Below are positions 52,007 through 60,233 of a DNA stretch of 64,000 nucleotides, in pieces. Numbering within the stretch: the stretch's first letter is position 1; each line of letters starts with the position of its first letter. The notes under the pieces are model-generated. The model searched no databases and was not told the origin of the DNA. It worked only from the letters and a program-made list of their open reading frames with translations. A program made the translations under genes and the position numbers. The stretch is from Paraherbaspirillum soli (GTDB lineage Bacteria > Pseudomonadota > Gammaproteobacteria > Burkholderiales > Burkholderiaceae_D): contig NZ_JBHSMT010000029.1 of the NCBI RefSeq assembly GCF_042654985.1, forward strand, positions 372,001 to 436,000, written 5' to 3'.

Positions 52007-54394
52007 TCAATTGGATACGCGGAAACGTGATACCGAACTTTTCAGATCTTCTGCCAGCTTGGAGAGTTCGCGAATCGACAACGCTGTCTGACGCGTACCT
52101 TCCCGGGTCTTTTCAGTCACTGAAAGAATGTTCTGAATGTTGGTAGCAACGCCATTTGCCGAGTTCGCTTGCTGCTCGGTAGTGGAGGAAATACTTTGAA
52201 TCAGTTCCGCCAGTCGGTTCGAAACGCGTCGGATATCGGACAGCGCAGCACCGGCCGCATCGGACAGTTTTGCACCTTCAACCACCCCTTGCGTCGAGCG
52301 TTCCATCGCGACCACCGCGTCGTGCGTATCGGTCTGAATGGTACGAACCAGCGCACCGATCTGCTTGGTCGCGGCGCCGGAACGTTCCGCCAGCCGCTGA
52401 ACTTCTTCCGCAACCACCGAGAATCCGCGTCCCGCTTCACCGGCCGATGCCGCCTGAATCGCCGCGTTCAGCGCCAGCACGTTGGTCTGTTCGGTAATGT
52501 CGGAAATCAGTTCGGTGATTTCACCAATCTCTTGTGAAGATTCACCCAGTCGCTTGATCCGCTTGGAAGTTTCCTGGATGTGTTCGCGAATTTCGTTCAT
52601 GCCTGAAATCGCGTTTTCCACCGCCTTGGAGCCGTCTTCAGCCGCGCTAACCGACTGCCGCGCCACCTCGGCCGATTCATTGGCTGACTTGGAAACATTG
52701 GTAATCTGCGTCGCCATGTCCAGAACCGCTTGCGTGGTTTCCTGAATATCGCGCGACTGTCTTTGCGATGCGGCCAGCAGTTCGATCGAGATGCTTTGCG
52801 CCTGATCGGATGCAATGGTCACCTGCTGCGCCGTTGCGGTAACCCGTCCGACCAGTCCGCGCAACTCTTCCACGGTGTAGTTCACCGAGTCGGCAATCGC
52901 ACCGGTAATGTCTTCCGACACCGTCGCCTGCACGGTCAAGTCACCGTCCGCAACTTCCTGCAATTCATTCATCAAGCGCAAAATCGCGGCCTGGTTCTGG
53001 TCATTCGCGTTGTTCGCTTCTTCTTCCAGCTTGATCGCCTGCAAGCGCTGTTCTTCCGCTTCGAGACGACGCACATCCGCTTCGTGGGTACGGCGACGAC
53101 CGTCTTGCACCTGCACCCAGGCAATTCCTGCCGATGCCAGCAGTGCGGCAAACGCCGACAACAACATCAGCCAGAACGCGATGCTTTGCGTATCTTGCGC
53201 GCTACGATAGGCATCTTCCAAACCGGTCAGACGTTGCTTGAGCAATTCGTTCTCGGTAAAGATCAGCTGTTCCGATTGTTTCGCCGAAACGAAATTCTGC
53301 ATATTGCCCAGAATCGATGCGACCGATTCCTGGTATTCGGCAAAGCTCTTTTCCAGCTCAACCAGTTTGCTGCGTTCTTCTTCGTTTTTACTGGCTGGCA
53401 AACGCAGCACATCGCTACCGTTCAAAAAGCCGCTGACGATATCGCGGAAAGTATTCGTGTCCTTACCAAGCAAGAACGCGGTTTCCGGATTCACACCTTC
53501 CGAGGTCAAGAATTCATTCGCGCTACGGCCCAGACGTTGGGTCAACATGACCAGCTGCGAGGACGCTGCGATTTCGCGCGGGGTCGCGCCGGCTTGGGTT
53601 TTCAGTGTTGCAATCTGTTCCGACAGATCGAGCAAGGTCGGCGAAATACCATTCAACTTTTGCAAAGTCACACCAAAGTTGGTCAATTGCTTTTGCAGCT
53701 TCAGGACCGTCTCGGCAGCCTTGTCGGTATTCGACCAGACTTTGCTGACATCTTGCAGCATTGAATTCATTTGACCGCTTGGCGAAGAAATGTCGCGGCC
53801 TTTATAGTCGCCGCCTTTCATCAAGGTGCTGAGGTCGTGATTGAATTCGGTGCGGCTATCCGACAATTGTTTGAATGCCTCTGCATTACCCTGAATCGCA
53901 TTCGGCGTCGCTTTACCAATACGCTGCGAGTGCATCAGCGCATCGCCGGCGATCTGGGTCTGGGTCGAGCTCAGCGCAGAACTCTTCGCGCTCAGCCACA
54001 GGAACAGGACCGTCAGGAACAATGCCGCGCCCAGAACGATCAGCAGAATCCGGATCTGCTTTTGCTGCGGCAGCTTGCCGATAAATGGCAACGGCCGCGC
54101 TTCAGGACCGACCGCAACACTGGCAGGCGCAGCAAAGGCAGCAGGGCTGGCAGCAGCAGGTTTCGGGATTTCCCGCGCTGGTTCCGGCGTTGATGGAGCA
54201 GTATATGCAGGCTTCGGCATAATGCTCACTGGAGGCGCGGCAGGCGGCACGTAGGCCGGCTCAGGCGCAAAACGCTCTTCCATGACAGTTTGTTCAGGGT
54301 CGTGTGACATTAATGCTTCCAGTACGAACTGATCACCTGCTTCGCCCTGCTCTTCCTTCGCCGCCTTGGATAAGGACGGTAGTTTGAACGTCAT
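52007..54394 (-). CDS. pilJ: Methyl-accepting chemotaxis protein PilJ
   Basis: A 795-residue transducer of the Pil-Chp system. A long proline/alanine-rich cytoplasmic N-terminus of about 110 residues precedes the first membrane helix (about 114-136). A periplasmic PilJ-type sensory region follows to the second helix near residue 403. The cytoplasmic signalling part ends in a coiled coil with the hairpin motif ASAGEAGRGFSVVAEEVQRLAERS. The ATG at 54394 is chosen because AGGAG lies 8 bases before it; a further ATG-like start 21 bases upstream has none. It sits between pilI and chpA. The N-terminal extension is longer than I recall for Pseudomonas PilJ. Confidence 0.94.
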   Translation of the reverse strand: MTFKLPSLSKAAKEEQGEAGDQFVLEALMSHDPEQTVMEERFAPEPAYVPPAAPPVSIMPKPAYTAPSTPEPAREIPKPAAASPAAFAAPASVAVGPEARPLPFIGKLPQQKQIRILLIVLGAALFLTVLFLWLSAKSSALSSTQTQIAGDALMHSQRIGKATPNAIQGNAEAFKQLSDSRTEFNHDLSTLMKGGDYKGRDISSPSGQMNSMLQDVSKVWSNTDKAAETVLKLQKQLTNFGVTLQKLNGISPTLLDLSEQIATLKTQAGATPREIAASSQLVMLTQRLGRSANEFLTSEGVNPETAFLLGKDTNTFRDIVSGFLNGSDVLRLPASKNEEERSKLVELEKSFAEYQESVASILGNMQNFVSAKQSEQLIFTENELLKQRLTGLEDAYRSAQDTQSIAFWLMLLSAFAALLASAGIAWVQVQDGRRRTHEADVRRLEAEEQRLQAIKLEEEANNANDQNQAAILRLMNELQEVADGDLTVQATVSEDITGAIADSVNYTVEELRGLVGRVTATAQQVTIASDQAQSISIELLAASQRQSRDIQETTQAVLDMATQITNVSKSANESAEVARQSVSAAEDGSKAVENAISGMNEIREHIQETSKRIKRLGESSQEIGEITELISDITEQTNVLALNAAIQAASAGEAGRGFSVVAEEVQRLAERSGAATKQIGALVRTIQTDTHDAVVAMERSTQGVVEGAKLSDAAGAALSDIRRVSNRLAELIQSISSTTEQQANSANGVATNIQNILSVTEKTREGTRQTALSIRELSKLAEDLKSSVSRFRVSN

Positions 54395-54460
54395 TTCAGA
54401 ATCTCCTAATTGCACATTCGCTGCCGCCAGGTACTAGCGCTGCGCGCTAATACCCGGGAC

Positions 54461-55069
54461 TCATAAACCTACTTGTAAAAACCGCGGATTCCGCAGGATT
54501 TGGGCCATGCTCAGCTCGGTCCAAACCTGGGAATCGCTATCGAGATAACGCTTGGCCGGCAGCTCATCAACAGCTGCGGAAGTCTCTGCCTGCGGCTGCA
54601 ACGTCATTTGCGCGACGTTGCGCAAGCCGAGCACGCGCGAAACCAATAAGCCGCTATTGAAAGAAAATGTCGGCGCAAACGCGACAATCCGACATTCCTT
54701 GTCAATTTGCGTCAATCCTTGCCCCTGAAAACGGGCAAAGTCGATCACGCTGACCAAGGAACCGCGGATGTTGCTCAAGCCCAGATACCAATCATGCGTC
54801 AACGGCACCCGGGCAATATTATCCACCGCCACGATCTCACCGGCCTCCTGCAAATTGAGCAGCCACCGCGTGTGCCCGATCAAGAGTCCAAGCTGACTCT
54901 CTTGCGCCTCGGTACCGCTGCGGGCGGCCTGCATCCGCTCCAACAAGTGCGACTGAAATTCGCGCAGACGATTGCGACGAGAATCTGCATCGGTGCCGCC
55001 TTTATTGACAGGCTGCAGTGGTAACAGCGACGACGGCTCGGCCGTCAAATGCGAAGTCGATTGGGTCAT
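54461..55069 (-). CDS. pilI: CheW-like coupling protein PilI
   Basis: A 202-residue CheW-fold adaptor that couples the PilJ receptor to the ChpA kinase. The CheW core runs from about residue 55 to 190, with LLIGHTRWLLNLQEAGEIV, VPLTHDWYLGLSNIRGSLVSVIDFARFQG (typical NIRG motif) and LLVSRVLGLRNV. Around 50 extra residues, charged and without clear structure, precede the core. It follows pilH by 30 bases and precedes pilJ. Confidence 0.93.
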   Translation of the reverse strand: MTQSTSHLTAEPSSLLPLQPVNKGGTDADSRRNRLREFQSHLLERMQAARSGTEAQESQLGLLIGHTRWLLNLQEAGEIVAVDNIARVPLTHDWYLGLSNIRGSLVSVIDFARFQGQGLTQIDKECRIVAFAPTFSFNSGLLVSRVLGLRNVAQMTLQPQAETSAAVDELPAKRYLDSDSQVWTELSMAQILRNPRFLQVGL

Positions 55070-55099
55070 ATGGATTGGACGATGAGATCTCGCACTCGA

Positions 55100-55465
55100 T
55101 TAACCGAGTGCGGCGATTTTGGCCAGCAATTCCTTCGGATCGATAGGCTTGACCAGATAGTCGCGCGCACCTTGCCGCAAACCCCAGATACGGTCGGTTT
55201 CCAGCCCTTTGCTGCTGCAGATAATGATCGGGATGTCCTTTGTCTCGTCGTCCTTCGTAATCGACCGAGTTACCTGAAAACCGTTTTGACCAGGCATAAC
55301 AACGTCCATCAGGATCAATTGCGGCTTGTCGGCCTTGATCTTGGTGAATGCCTCTTCGCCGTTTTCGCAAGTCGACACGGAATAGCCGGCCTTTACCAGA
55401 ATATCGGTCAGGAAATAACGCTCGGTAGGCGAGTCGTCAACGATAAGAATCTTTTGTATGGCCAT
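55100..55465 (-). CDS. pilH: Response regulator PilH
   Basis: A 121-residue single-domain CheY-like receiver. The acidic pocket IVDDSP is near residue 8, the phospho-acceptor Asp is in LILMDVVMPGQNG near residue 51, and the switch Lys is in LVKPIDP near residue 102. The ATG at 55465 is preferred over a TTG two codons earlier, and has AAGG upstream. In Pseudomonas, PilH controls pilus retraction. It is the second gene of the operon, 44 bases after pilG. Confidence 0.95.
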   Translation of the reverse strand: MAIQKILIVDDSPTERYFLTDILVKAGYSVSTCENGEEAFTKIKADKPQLILMDVVMPGQNGFQVTRSITKDDETKDIPIIICSSKGLETDRIWGLRQGARDYLVKPIDPKELLAKIAALG

Positions 55466-55509
55466 TTTCAACCTTTAATTACTTCAAATTATTTACTTCA
55501 ATAAATCTT

Positions 55510-55926
55510 CTACGCAGGAATCGTGCCAGCGGCTTCAGCCACCTGGGTGTGCTGACGCACCGTCTTCAACAGACTGTCCTTGGTAAATGGCTTTGTCAGA
55601 TATTCATCAGAGCCGACCATCGTGCCGCGCGCGCGGTCGAACAAGCCATCCTTGGAGGACAACATGATGACCGGTGTGGCATGGAATTTGGCGCTCTTTT
55701 TAATCAGCGCACAGGTTTGATATCCGTCCAGGCGTGGCATCAGGATGTCGCAAAAAATCAGTGCCGGCTTGTGATCGTTGACTTTCGCCAGAGCGTCGAA
55801 ACCATCCTCTGCAAGTACCACCTGATAACCGGCTTGAGTCAGGAAAATCTCTGCCGAACGCCGTATTGTGCTGCTGTCGTCAATCACCATTACTTTCAGG
55901 TTGACGTTACCAAGTGAGTTTGTCAT
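55510..55926 (-). CDS. pilG: Response regulator PilG
   Basis: A 138-residue CheY-like receiver with a short N-terminal extension. The acidic pocket is VIDDSST near residue 14, the phosphorylated Asp is in LIFCDILMPRLDGYQ near residue 60, and the switch Lys is in LTKPFTKD near residue 111. PilG promotes pilus extension in the Pil-Chp pathway. It is the first gene of the operon; 171 bases separate it from the rubredoxin gene upstream, leaving room for a promoter. Confidence 0.95.
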   Translation of the reverse strand: MTNSLGNVNLKVMVIDDSSTIRRSAEIFLTQAGYQVVLAEDGFDALAKVNDHKPALIFCDILMPRLDGYQTCALIKKSAKFHATPVIMLSSKDGLFDRARGTMVGSDEYLTKPFTKDSLLKTVRQHTQVAEAAGTIPA

Positions 55927-56097
55927 GAAGCTACCCCATTCAATCCGAATAAATCTACGGCGTCACTGTAACAAAGAAACACATTCTTTAGAACAATGTT
56001 TCATAGGGGGCACTCAAGAATACGTCACTTATGCACTCTTTTTTTTGTAACTTCCCAACAGGCGTTAACATTCAAGCAACAAATTTAACACCGGGAA

Positions 56098-56304
56098 TTA
56101 AATTACCACCATTTCGAAGTCTTCCTTGCGCGCGCCGCATTCCGGGCAAGTCCAATTCATCGGCACGTCATCCCACAGGGTTCCCGGCGCGATGCCTTCT
56201 TCCGGCAAACCGGCTTCTTCGTCATAGACCCAACCGCAAATCAGGCACATCCAGGTTTTGAATGCAGTCTTGGCTGTTTCGTTAGAGGTTACGTTATTGC
56301 TCAC
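56098..56304 (-). CDS. rubA: Rubredoxin
   Basis: A 68-residue one-electron carrier with a single Fe(SCys)4 centre. Both ligand pairs are present: CLICG (Cys20, Cys23) and CPECGARK (Cys53, Cys56). The aromatic core (Trp/Tyr near residues 25-27, Trp44, Trp51) fits the fold. A leader of about 16 residues precedes the rubredoxin core. The start is GTG at 56304, with GAAGGA 10 bases upstream. It lies upstream of pilG on the same strand and divergent from a ThiD-like gene. A reductase candidate is at 1283-2461. The physiological acceptor is unknown. Confidence 0.95.
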   Translation of the reverse strand: MSNNVTSNETAKTAFKTWMCLICGWVYDEEAGLPEEGIAPGTLWDDVPMNWTCPECGARKEDFEMVVI

Positions 56305-56360
56305 GGCGGCGATCCTTCAATCAAGTAAAATGCAAAGTCGGATATCTTAATCTACCCGCC

Positions 56361-57215
56361 GTGCAAAACCAAACTTCTCCTCTCATATTGACCTTCGGCG
56401 TGGCCGACCCAGTCGGCGCCACCGGCATTCAAGCCGACCTTGCCACATTTTCCTCGATGGGCTGTCATGGCCTGTCGGTCATCACTTCTATCCTGATCAG
56501 CGACACTGCGCGCATCGAAGACACCCAGCAAATTGATGCCGACTGGGTCGCCGATCAAGCCCGCGTGCTGCTGGAAGACATGCCGGTAGCGGCGTTCAAA
56601 GTCGGCGCCGTCGGCAGCATCGAAAGCGTGTCGGTGATCGCCGAGATCATTTCGGATTACCCCGAAGTCCCGCTGATCCTGGATCCTTTCCTGTCCGCCA
56701 TGCCGGATCAAGGCCAGGACAGTGAAGACTTGCTGACCGCCATCCGCGAACTGCTGATCCCGCAAACCACCGTCATGCTGCTGTCGGCGGTGGAATTATC
56801 GCGGCTGGCGGAAACCTGGCGCGAACCATCGACAGAAGACATGCTGAGCGTCGATGCCATGCGCGTGATCGAACTCGGCTGCGAATACCTGCTGGTTACC
56901 GGCACTCCCGGCGCAACGATGGAAGTCAGCAACACGCTGTTCGACGAAACCGGCGTGCTGCGGCAAGACAGCTGGCCGCGCATTTCCGGCTCGTTTAACG
57001 GCGCCGGCAGCACGCTGTCGGCCGCGATCGCAGCGATGCTGGCAAACGGCCTGGATGTACCCGAGGCGGTCTCGGAAGCGCAGGAATTCACGTTGGCGGC
57101 AGTTTCCGCGGCCCAACGGCTGGGCATGGGAAAACTGGTGCCCGATCGGTATTTCTGGGCCAGGGAAGAGGGTTTGGAGCCGTTCCCGGAAGATGGCGAT
57201 GCGGGATCTGCCTAG
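56361..57215 (+). CDS. ThiD-like kinase homologue with altered active site
   Basis: A 284-residue ribokinase-fold protein aligned with hydroxymethylpyrimidine(-phosphate) kinase ThiD along its length: FGVADPVGATGIQADLATFS near the N-terminus (ThiD has the pattern AGxDPSGGAGIQAD), MGCHGLSVITS, KVGAVGS, ILDPFLSA, and a C-terminal FNGAGSTLSAAIA. The anion-hole loop is GAGS at residues 214-217, whereas E. coli ThiD has GTGC with its catalytic cysteine. The TPN element before NxPE is replaced by LLSAVE. The start is GTG at 56361. It stands 67 bases before hemL, possibly in one transcript, and divergent from rubA. The substrate may differ from that of ThiD. Confidence 0.8.
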   Translation: MQNQTSPLILTFGVADPVGATGIQADLATFSSMGCHGLSVITSILISDTARIEDTQQIDADWVADQARVLLEDMPVAAFKVGAVGSIESVSVIAEIISDYPEVPLILDPFLSAMPDQGQDSEDLLTAIRELLIPQTTVMLLSAVELSRLAETWREPSTEDMLSVDAMRVIELGCEYLLVTGTPGATMEVSNTLFDETGVLRQDSWPRISGSFNGAGSTLSAAIAAMLANGLDVPEAVSEAQEFTLAAVSAAQRLGMGKLVPDRYFWAREEGLEPFPEDGDAGSA

Positions 57216-57282
57216 GAGCCTGTCGGGCTTAGAAGTAATCGGCTGCAAAATCAGACATATTTTTGACACCAAGAAAACCAAC

Positions 57283-58566
57283 ATGACCTCAAACAACGAC
57301 ACTCTGTTTGCCCGCGCCCAACTGACCACGCCAGGCGGCGTCAATTCGCCGGTACGCGCGTTCCGCTCGGTGGGCGGCACGCCACGCTTTATTACCCGCG
57401 CCGAAGGCCCTTATTTCTGGGATGCCGACGACCGCCGCTACATCGATTACATCGGCTCCTGGGGTCCCGCGATTGTGGGGCACGCCCACCCGACCGTGGT
57501 CAAGGCGGTGCAGGACGCCGCCGCGCGCGGCCTCAGCTTCGGCGCGCCAACCCAGGGAGAAGTCGAGATTGCGGAAGAAATTTGCAAGCTGCTGCCGTCG
57601 ATCGAACAGGTACGGCTGGTCTCCAGCGGCACCGAAGCCACCATGAGCGCGCTGCGCCTGGCGCGCGGCGCCACCGGACGCGACAAAATCGTCAAGTTTG
57701 AGGGCTGCTATCACGGTCACGCCGATTCGCTGCTGGTCAAGGCCGGCAGCGGCCTGCTGACCTTCGGCAATCCGACTTCAGCCGGGGTGCCCGAAGATTT
57801 CGTCAAGCACACGCTGGTGCTCGACTACAACAACACGCAGCAACTGGAAGACGCATTCAAAAACATGGGCGATCAAATCGCCTGCGTGATCGTCGAGCCG
57901 GTGGCCGGCAACATGAACCTGGTGCGCGCCACGCCGGAATTCCTGCAAACCATGCGCCGCCTGTGCACGCAATACGGCGCCGTGCTGATTTTCGACGAGG
58001 TGATGTGCGGTTTCCGCGTGGCCCTGGGCGGCGCCCAGGCGCTGTACGGCATCACGCCGGACCTCACCGCGCTGGGCAAGGTGATCGGCGGCGGCTTGCC
58101 GGTGGCGGCGTTCGGCGGCCGCGCTGATTTGATGAGCCACATGGCGCCACTGGGATCGGTGTATCAGGCCGGTACCCTGTCCGGCAATCCAGTCGCAGTC
58201 GCGGCCGGCATGGCCACCCTGAAACTGATCCAAGAACCCGGCTTCTACGCCGCACTCAGCGCGCAAACCAGCAAGCTGGTCACGGGCTTGAGCAGCGCGG
58301 CGCAAGAGGCTGGCGTGACTTTCTGCGGCGACGCCATCGGCGGCATGTTCGGCGTGTATTTCGCGGCTGCGATTCCGACCACTTTTGCTGCAGTGATGGC
58401 ATCCGACAAAAACCGTTTCAACCAGTTTTTCCACGCGATGCTGGACGCCGGCGTCTATCTGGCGCCATCGGCGTTTGAAGCAGGATTTGTCTCGGCACGG
58501 CATGACGATGCGGTGATAGAAGCGACTATCGCGGCGGCACGCACCGCATTTGCGGCCCTAGGCTAA
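57283..58566 (+). CDS. hemL: Glutamate-1-semialdehyde 2,1-aminomutase
   Basis: A 427-residue PLP enzyme converting glutamate-1-semialdehyde to 5-aminolevulinate for haem synthesis. Features are PGGVNSPVRAF near residue 18, YIGSWGPAIVGHAHP, SSGTEATMSALRLAR, FDEVMCGFRV, and the PLP lysine near residue 266 in ALGKVIGGGLPVAAFGG; YQAGTLSGNP follows. The ATG at 57283 is the natural start, where homology begins; a longer frame upstream overlaps the ThiD-like gene. Length matches the family. Confidence 0.97.
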   Translation: MTSNNDTLFARAQLTTPGGVNSPVRAFRSVGGTPRFITRAEGPYFWDADDRRYIDYIGSWGPAIVGHAHPTVVKAVQDAAARGLSFGAPTQGEVEIAEEICKLLPSIEQVRLVSSGTEATMSALRLARGATGRDKIVKFEGCYHGHADSLLVKAGSGLLTFGNPTSAGVPEDFVKHTLVLDYNNTQQLEDAFKNMGDQIACVIVEPVAGNMNLVRATPEFLQTMRRLCTQYGAVLIFDEVMCGFRVALGGAQALYGITPDLTALGKVIGGGLPVAAFGGRADLMSHMAPLGSVYQAGTLSGNPVAVAAGMATLKLIQEPGFYAALSAQTSKLVTGLSSAAQEAGVTFCGDAIGGMFGVYFAAAIPTTFAAVMASDKNRFNQFFHAMLDAGVYLAPSAFEAGFVSARHDDAVIEATIAAARTAFAALG

Positions 58567-58580
58567 TCCCGAGCACCTAC

Positions 58581-58608
58581 GGCGGATCAAGCTTTCGACT
58601 GATCCGCC
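58581..58608. terminator. Hairpin downstream of hemL
   Basis: A perfect 9-bp stem GGCGGATCA/TGATCCGCC with a 10-base loop lies 14 bases after the hemL stop. No T-run follows on either strand, so it would be a weak or rho-assisted terminator. The repeat element at 58620 begins 11 bases on. Confidence 0.5.
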
Positions 58609-58619
58609 CGTGAACTCAA

Positions 58620-58686
58620 GGGCACCTCGAAAAACCGTAGCGAGCGGCCCGAGATTGGACCGCGCAGTAGGTTTTTCGAGGTGCCC
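58620..58686. repeat. Compact, near-perfect copy of the GGGCACCTC palindromic repeat
   Basis: A 67-bp hairpin with exact 17-bp arms (GGGCACCTCGAAAAACC at 58620-58636, complement at 58670-58686) and partly paired inner arms (CGTAGCGAGCGG against the CCGCGCAGTAG side). The best conserved copy in the window, lying between convergent hemL and mtgA. The mtgA stop codon directly abuts its right end. Confidence 0.85.
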
Positions 58687-59388
58687 TCAAGGCAACTCAG
58701 CCGACCCCATGCGCCGCAAAATCAAAGCGGTGCGTTGCGACAAATAGCCGGAGCCGCGATTTTTGTCGTAAAAGCGCGGTCGCGGCAGCATCACCGCGAG
58801 CCGGGCGGCCTGGCTGGCGCCGAGATTGGCGGCCGAGGTTCTGTAGTAATGCTGGGCGGCGGCTTCGGCGCCGAACACGCCATTGCCCCACTCCACCACG
58901 TTCAAGTAAATTTCAAATATCCGCTCTTTATCCATCCAGAATTCAAGCATGTAAGTGATGATGAATTCCTGACCTTTGCGCAGATAACTGCGCTCTCCCG
59001 ACAGGAATAAATTCTTCGCCAGTTGCTGAGTGATGGTTGAACCGCCGCGAACCACTTTGCCCTTTTTGGTATTTTTCTCGTAGGCTTTTTCCAGCGCATT
59101 CCAGTCGATGCCGTCATGCTCGGAGAAGTTGGCATCTTCGGAAGCGATAATCGCGCGTTTCAGATTACTGGAGATGCGCGCATAAGGCACCCACTTGAAT
59201 TGCAACTGGGCGTTTGGATGGGTTTCCTGCAGCACCGACAGCTGTTGCCGCATGAAACTGGTCGAGTCTGGATTGTGGTCGACCCACCACCAGATCTGCA
59301 CAAAGAAATACAACTGCAGCAGCAGGATCGCGGCAATCAGCAGCATGAATAAACGCAACAATAGCTTGCCCACGAACTTGATTCTCAT
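58687..59388 (-). CDS. mtgA: Monofunctional biosynthetic peptidoglycan transglycosylase
   Basis: A 233-residue GT51 enzyme polymerising glycan chains from lipid II at the outer face of the inner membrane. One N-terminal membrane anchor (about residues 8-32) is followed by the family motif ASEDANFSEHDGIDW near residue 85 (first catalytic Glu), GGSTITQQLAKNLFLSGERSYLRKGQE and WMDKERIFEIYLNVVEWGNGVFG. The ATG overlaps the aroE stop by 4 bases. The stop codon sits exactly at the edge of the repeat at 58620-58686. Confidence 0.96.
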   Translation of the reverse strand: MRIKFVGKLLLRLFMLLIAAILLLQLYFFVQIWWWVDHNPDSTSFMRQQLSVLQETHPNAQLQFKWVPYARISSNLKRAIIASEDANFSEHDGIDWNALEKAYEKNTKKGKVVRGGSTITQQLAKNLFLSGERSYLRKGQEFIITYMLEFWMDKERIFEIYLNVVEWGNGVFGAEAAAQHYYRTSAANLGASQAARLAVMLPRPRFYDKNRGSGYLSQRTALILRRMGSAELP

Positions 59389-60233
59389 CCAGATAAAAGT
59401 TGCGCGCGCAATGCGGCGAACACAGACTCGGTGTTAGGGCGCACTCCGCGCCAGACGAAGAACGATTCGGCGGCCTGCTCGACCAGCATGCCCAAACCGT
59501 CGCGCACCAGCGCACCGTGAGCCGCGGCGAACTGCATGAAGACGGTCGCCTGTTTGCCGTACATCATGTCGTAAGCCAGCGTCGCCGGACCGAAAACACT
59601 TGCGGCAATCGGCGGCAATTCGGCTTGCAAACTGGCCGAGGTGGCATTGATGACGAGATCGAACGGCTGTTGCACGTCGCTGAAACCACAGCCGGCCAAT
59701 TCGCAAGAAGCGTCGAGGTAGGGCTGGAATTGCTGCGCCAGTTCCACAGCCTTAAGCGGGGTCCGGTTGGCGATCACCAGTTGCGCCGGCCGGCATTCCA
59801 GCAGCGGCAGCAACACGCCACGGGCGGCACCGCCGGCGCCCAACAGCAGGATTTTTTTCCCACCCGGATCGAACCCGGCGTTGCGTACGATATCGGTCAC
59901 CAGGCCGACGCCATCGGTGTTATCGCCGAGAATCCCGGCCGCATCAAACTTCAAAGTGTTCACCGCACCGGCCGCCTTGGCGCGCGCCGTTAGTGCCGTG
60001 GCCAGCGCAACCGCTTCCAGCTTGAACGGCACTGTGACGTTGGCGCCTTTGCCGCCCTGGGCGATGAATTCTTGCACCGTCGCCGCGAAACCATCGAGCG
60101 GTGCCAGCAGACGCGCATATTGCATATCCTGCGCGGTCTCGGCCGCAAATCGCGCATGGATCTCGGGCGATTTGCTATGCGCGACCGGGTTGCCGATCAC
60201 CGCATATTGAGCGGCTTGCACGGCTGTGCTCAT
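59385..60233 (-). CDS. aroE: Shikimate dehydrogenase
   Basis: A 282-residue NADPH-dependent enzyme reducing 3-dehydroshikimate in the aromatic amino acid pathway. YAVIGNPVAHSKSPEIH is near residue 11, the catalytic Lys is in KGANVTVPFK near residue 69, GDNTDGVGLV contains the catalytic Asp, and LLLGAGGAARGVLLPLL near residue 130 binds NADPH. The ATG shares a base with the TonB-like stop (TGATG), and the stop overlaps mtgA, so the three are likely co-translated. Confidence 0.97.
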   Translation of the reverse strand: MSTAVQAAQYAVIGNPVAHSKSPEIHARFAAETAQDMQYARLLAPLDGFAATVQEFIAQGGKGANVTVPFKLEAVALATALTARAKAAGAVNTLKFDAAGILGDNTDGVGLVTDIVRNAGFDPGGKKILLLGAGGAARGVLLPLLECRPAQLVIANRTPLKAVELAQQFQPYLDASCELAGCGFSDVQQPFDLVINATSASLQAELPPIAASVFGPATLAYDMMYGKQATVFMQFAAAHGALVRDGLGMLVEQAAESFFVWRGVRPNTESVFAALRAQLLSG

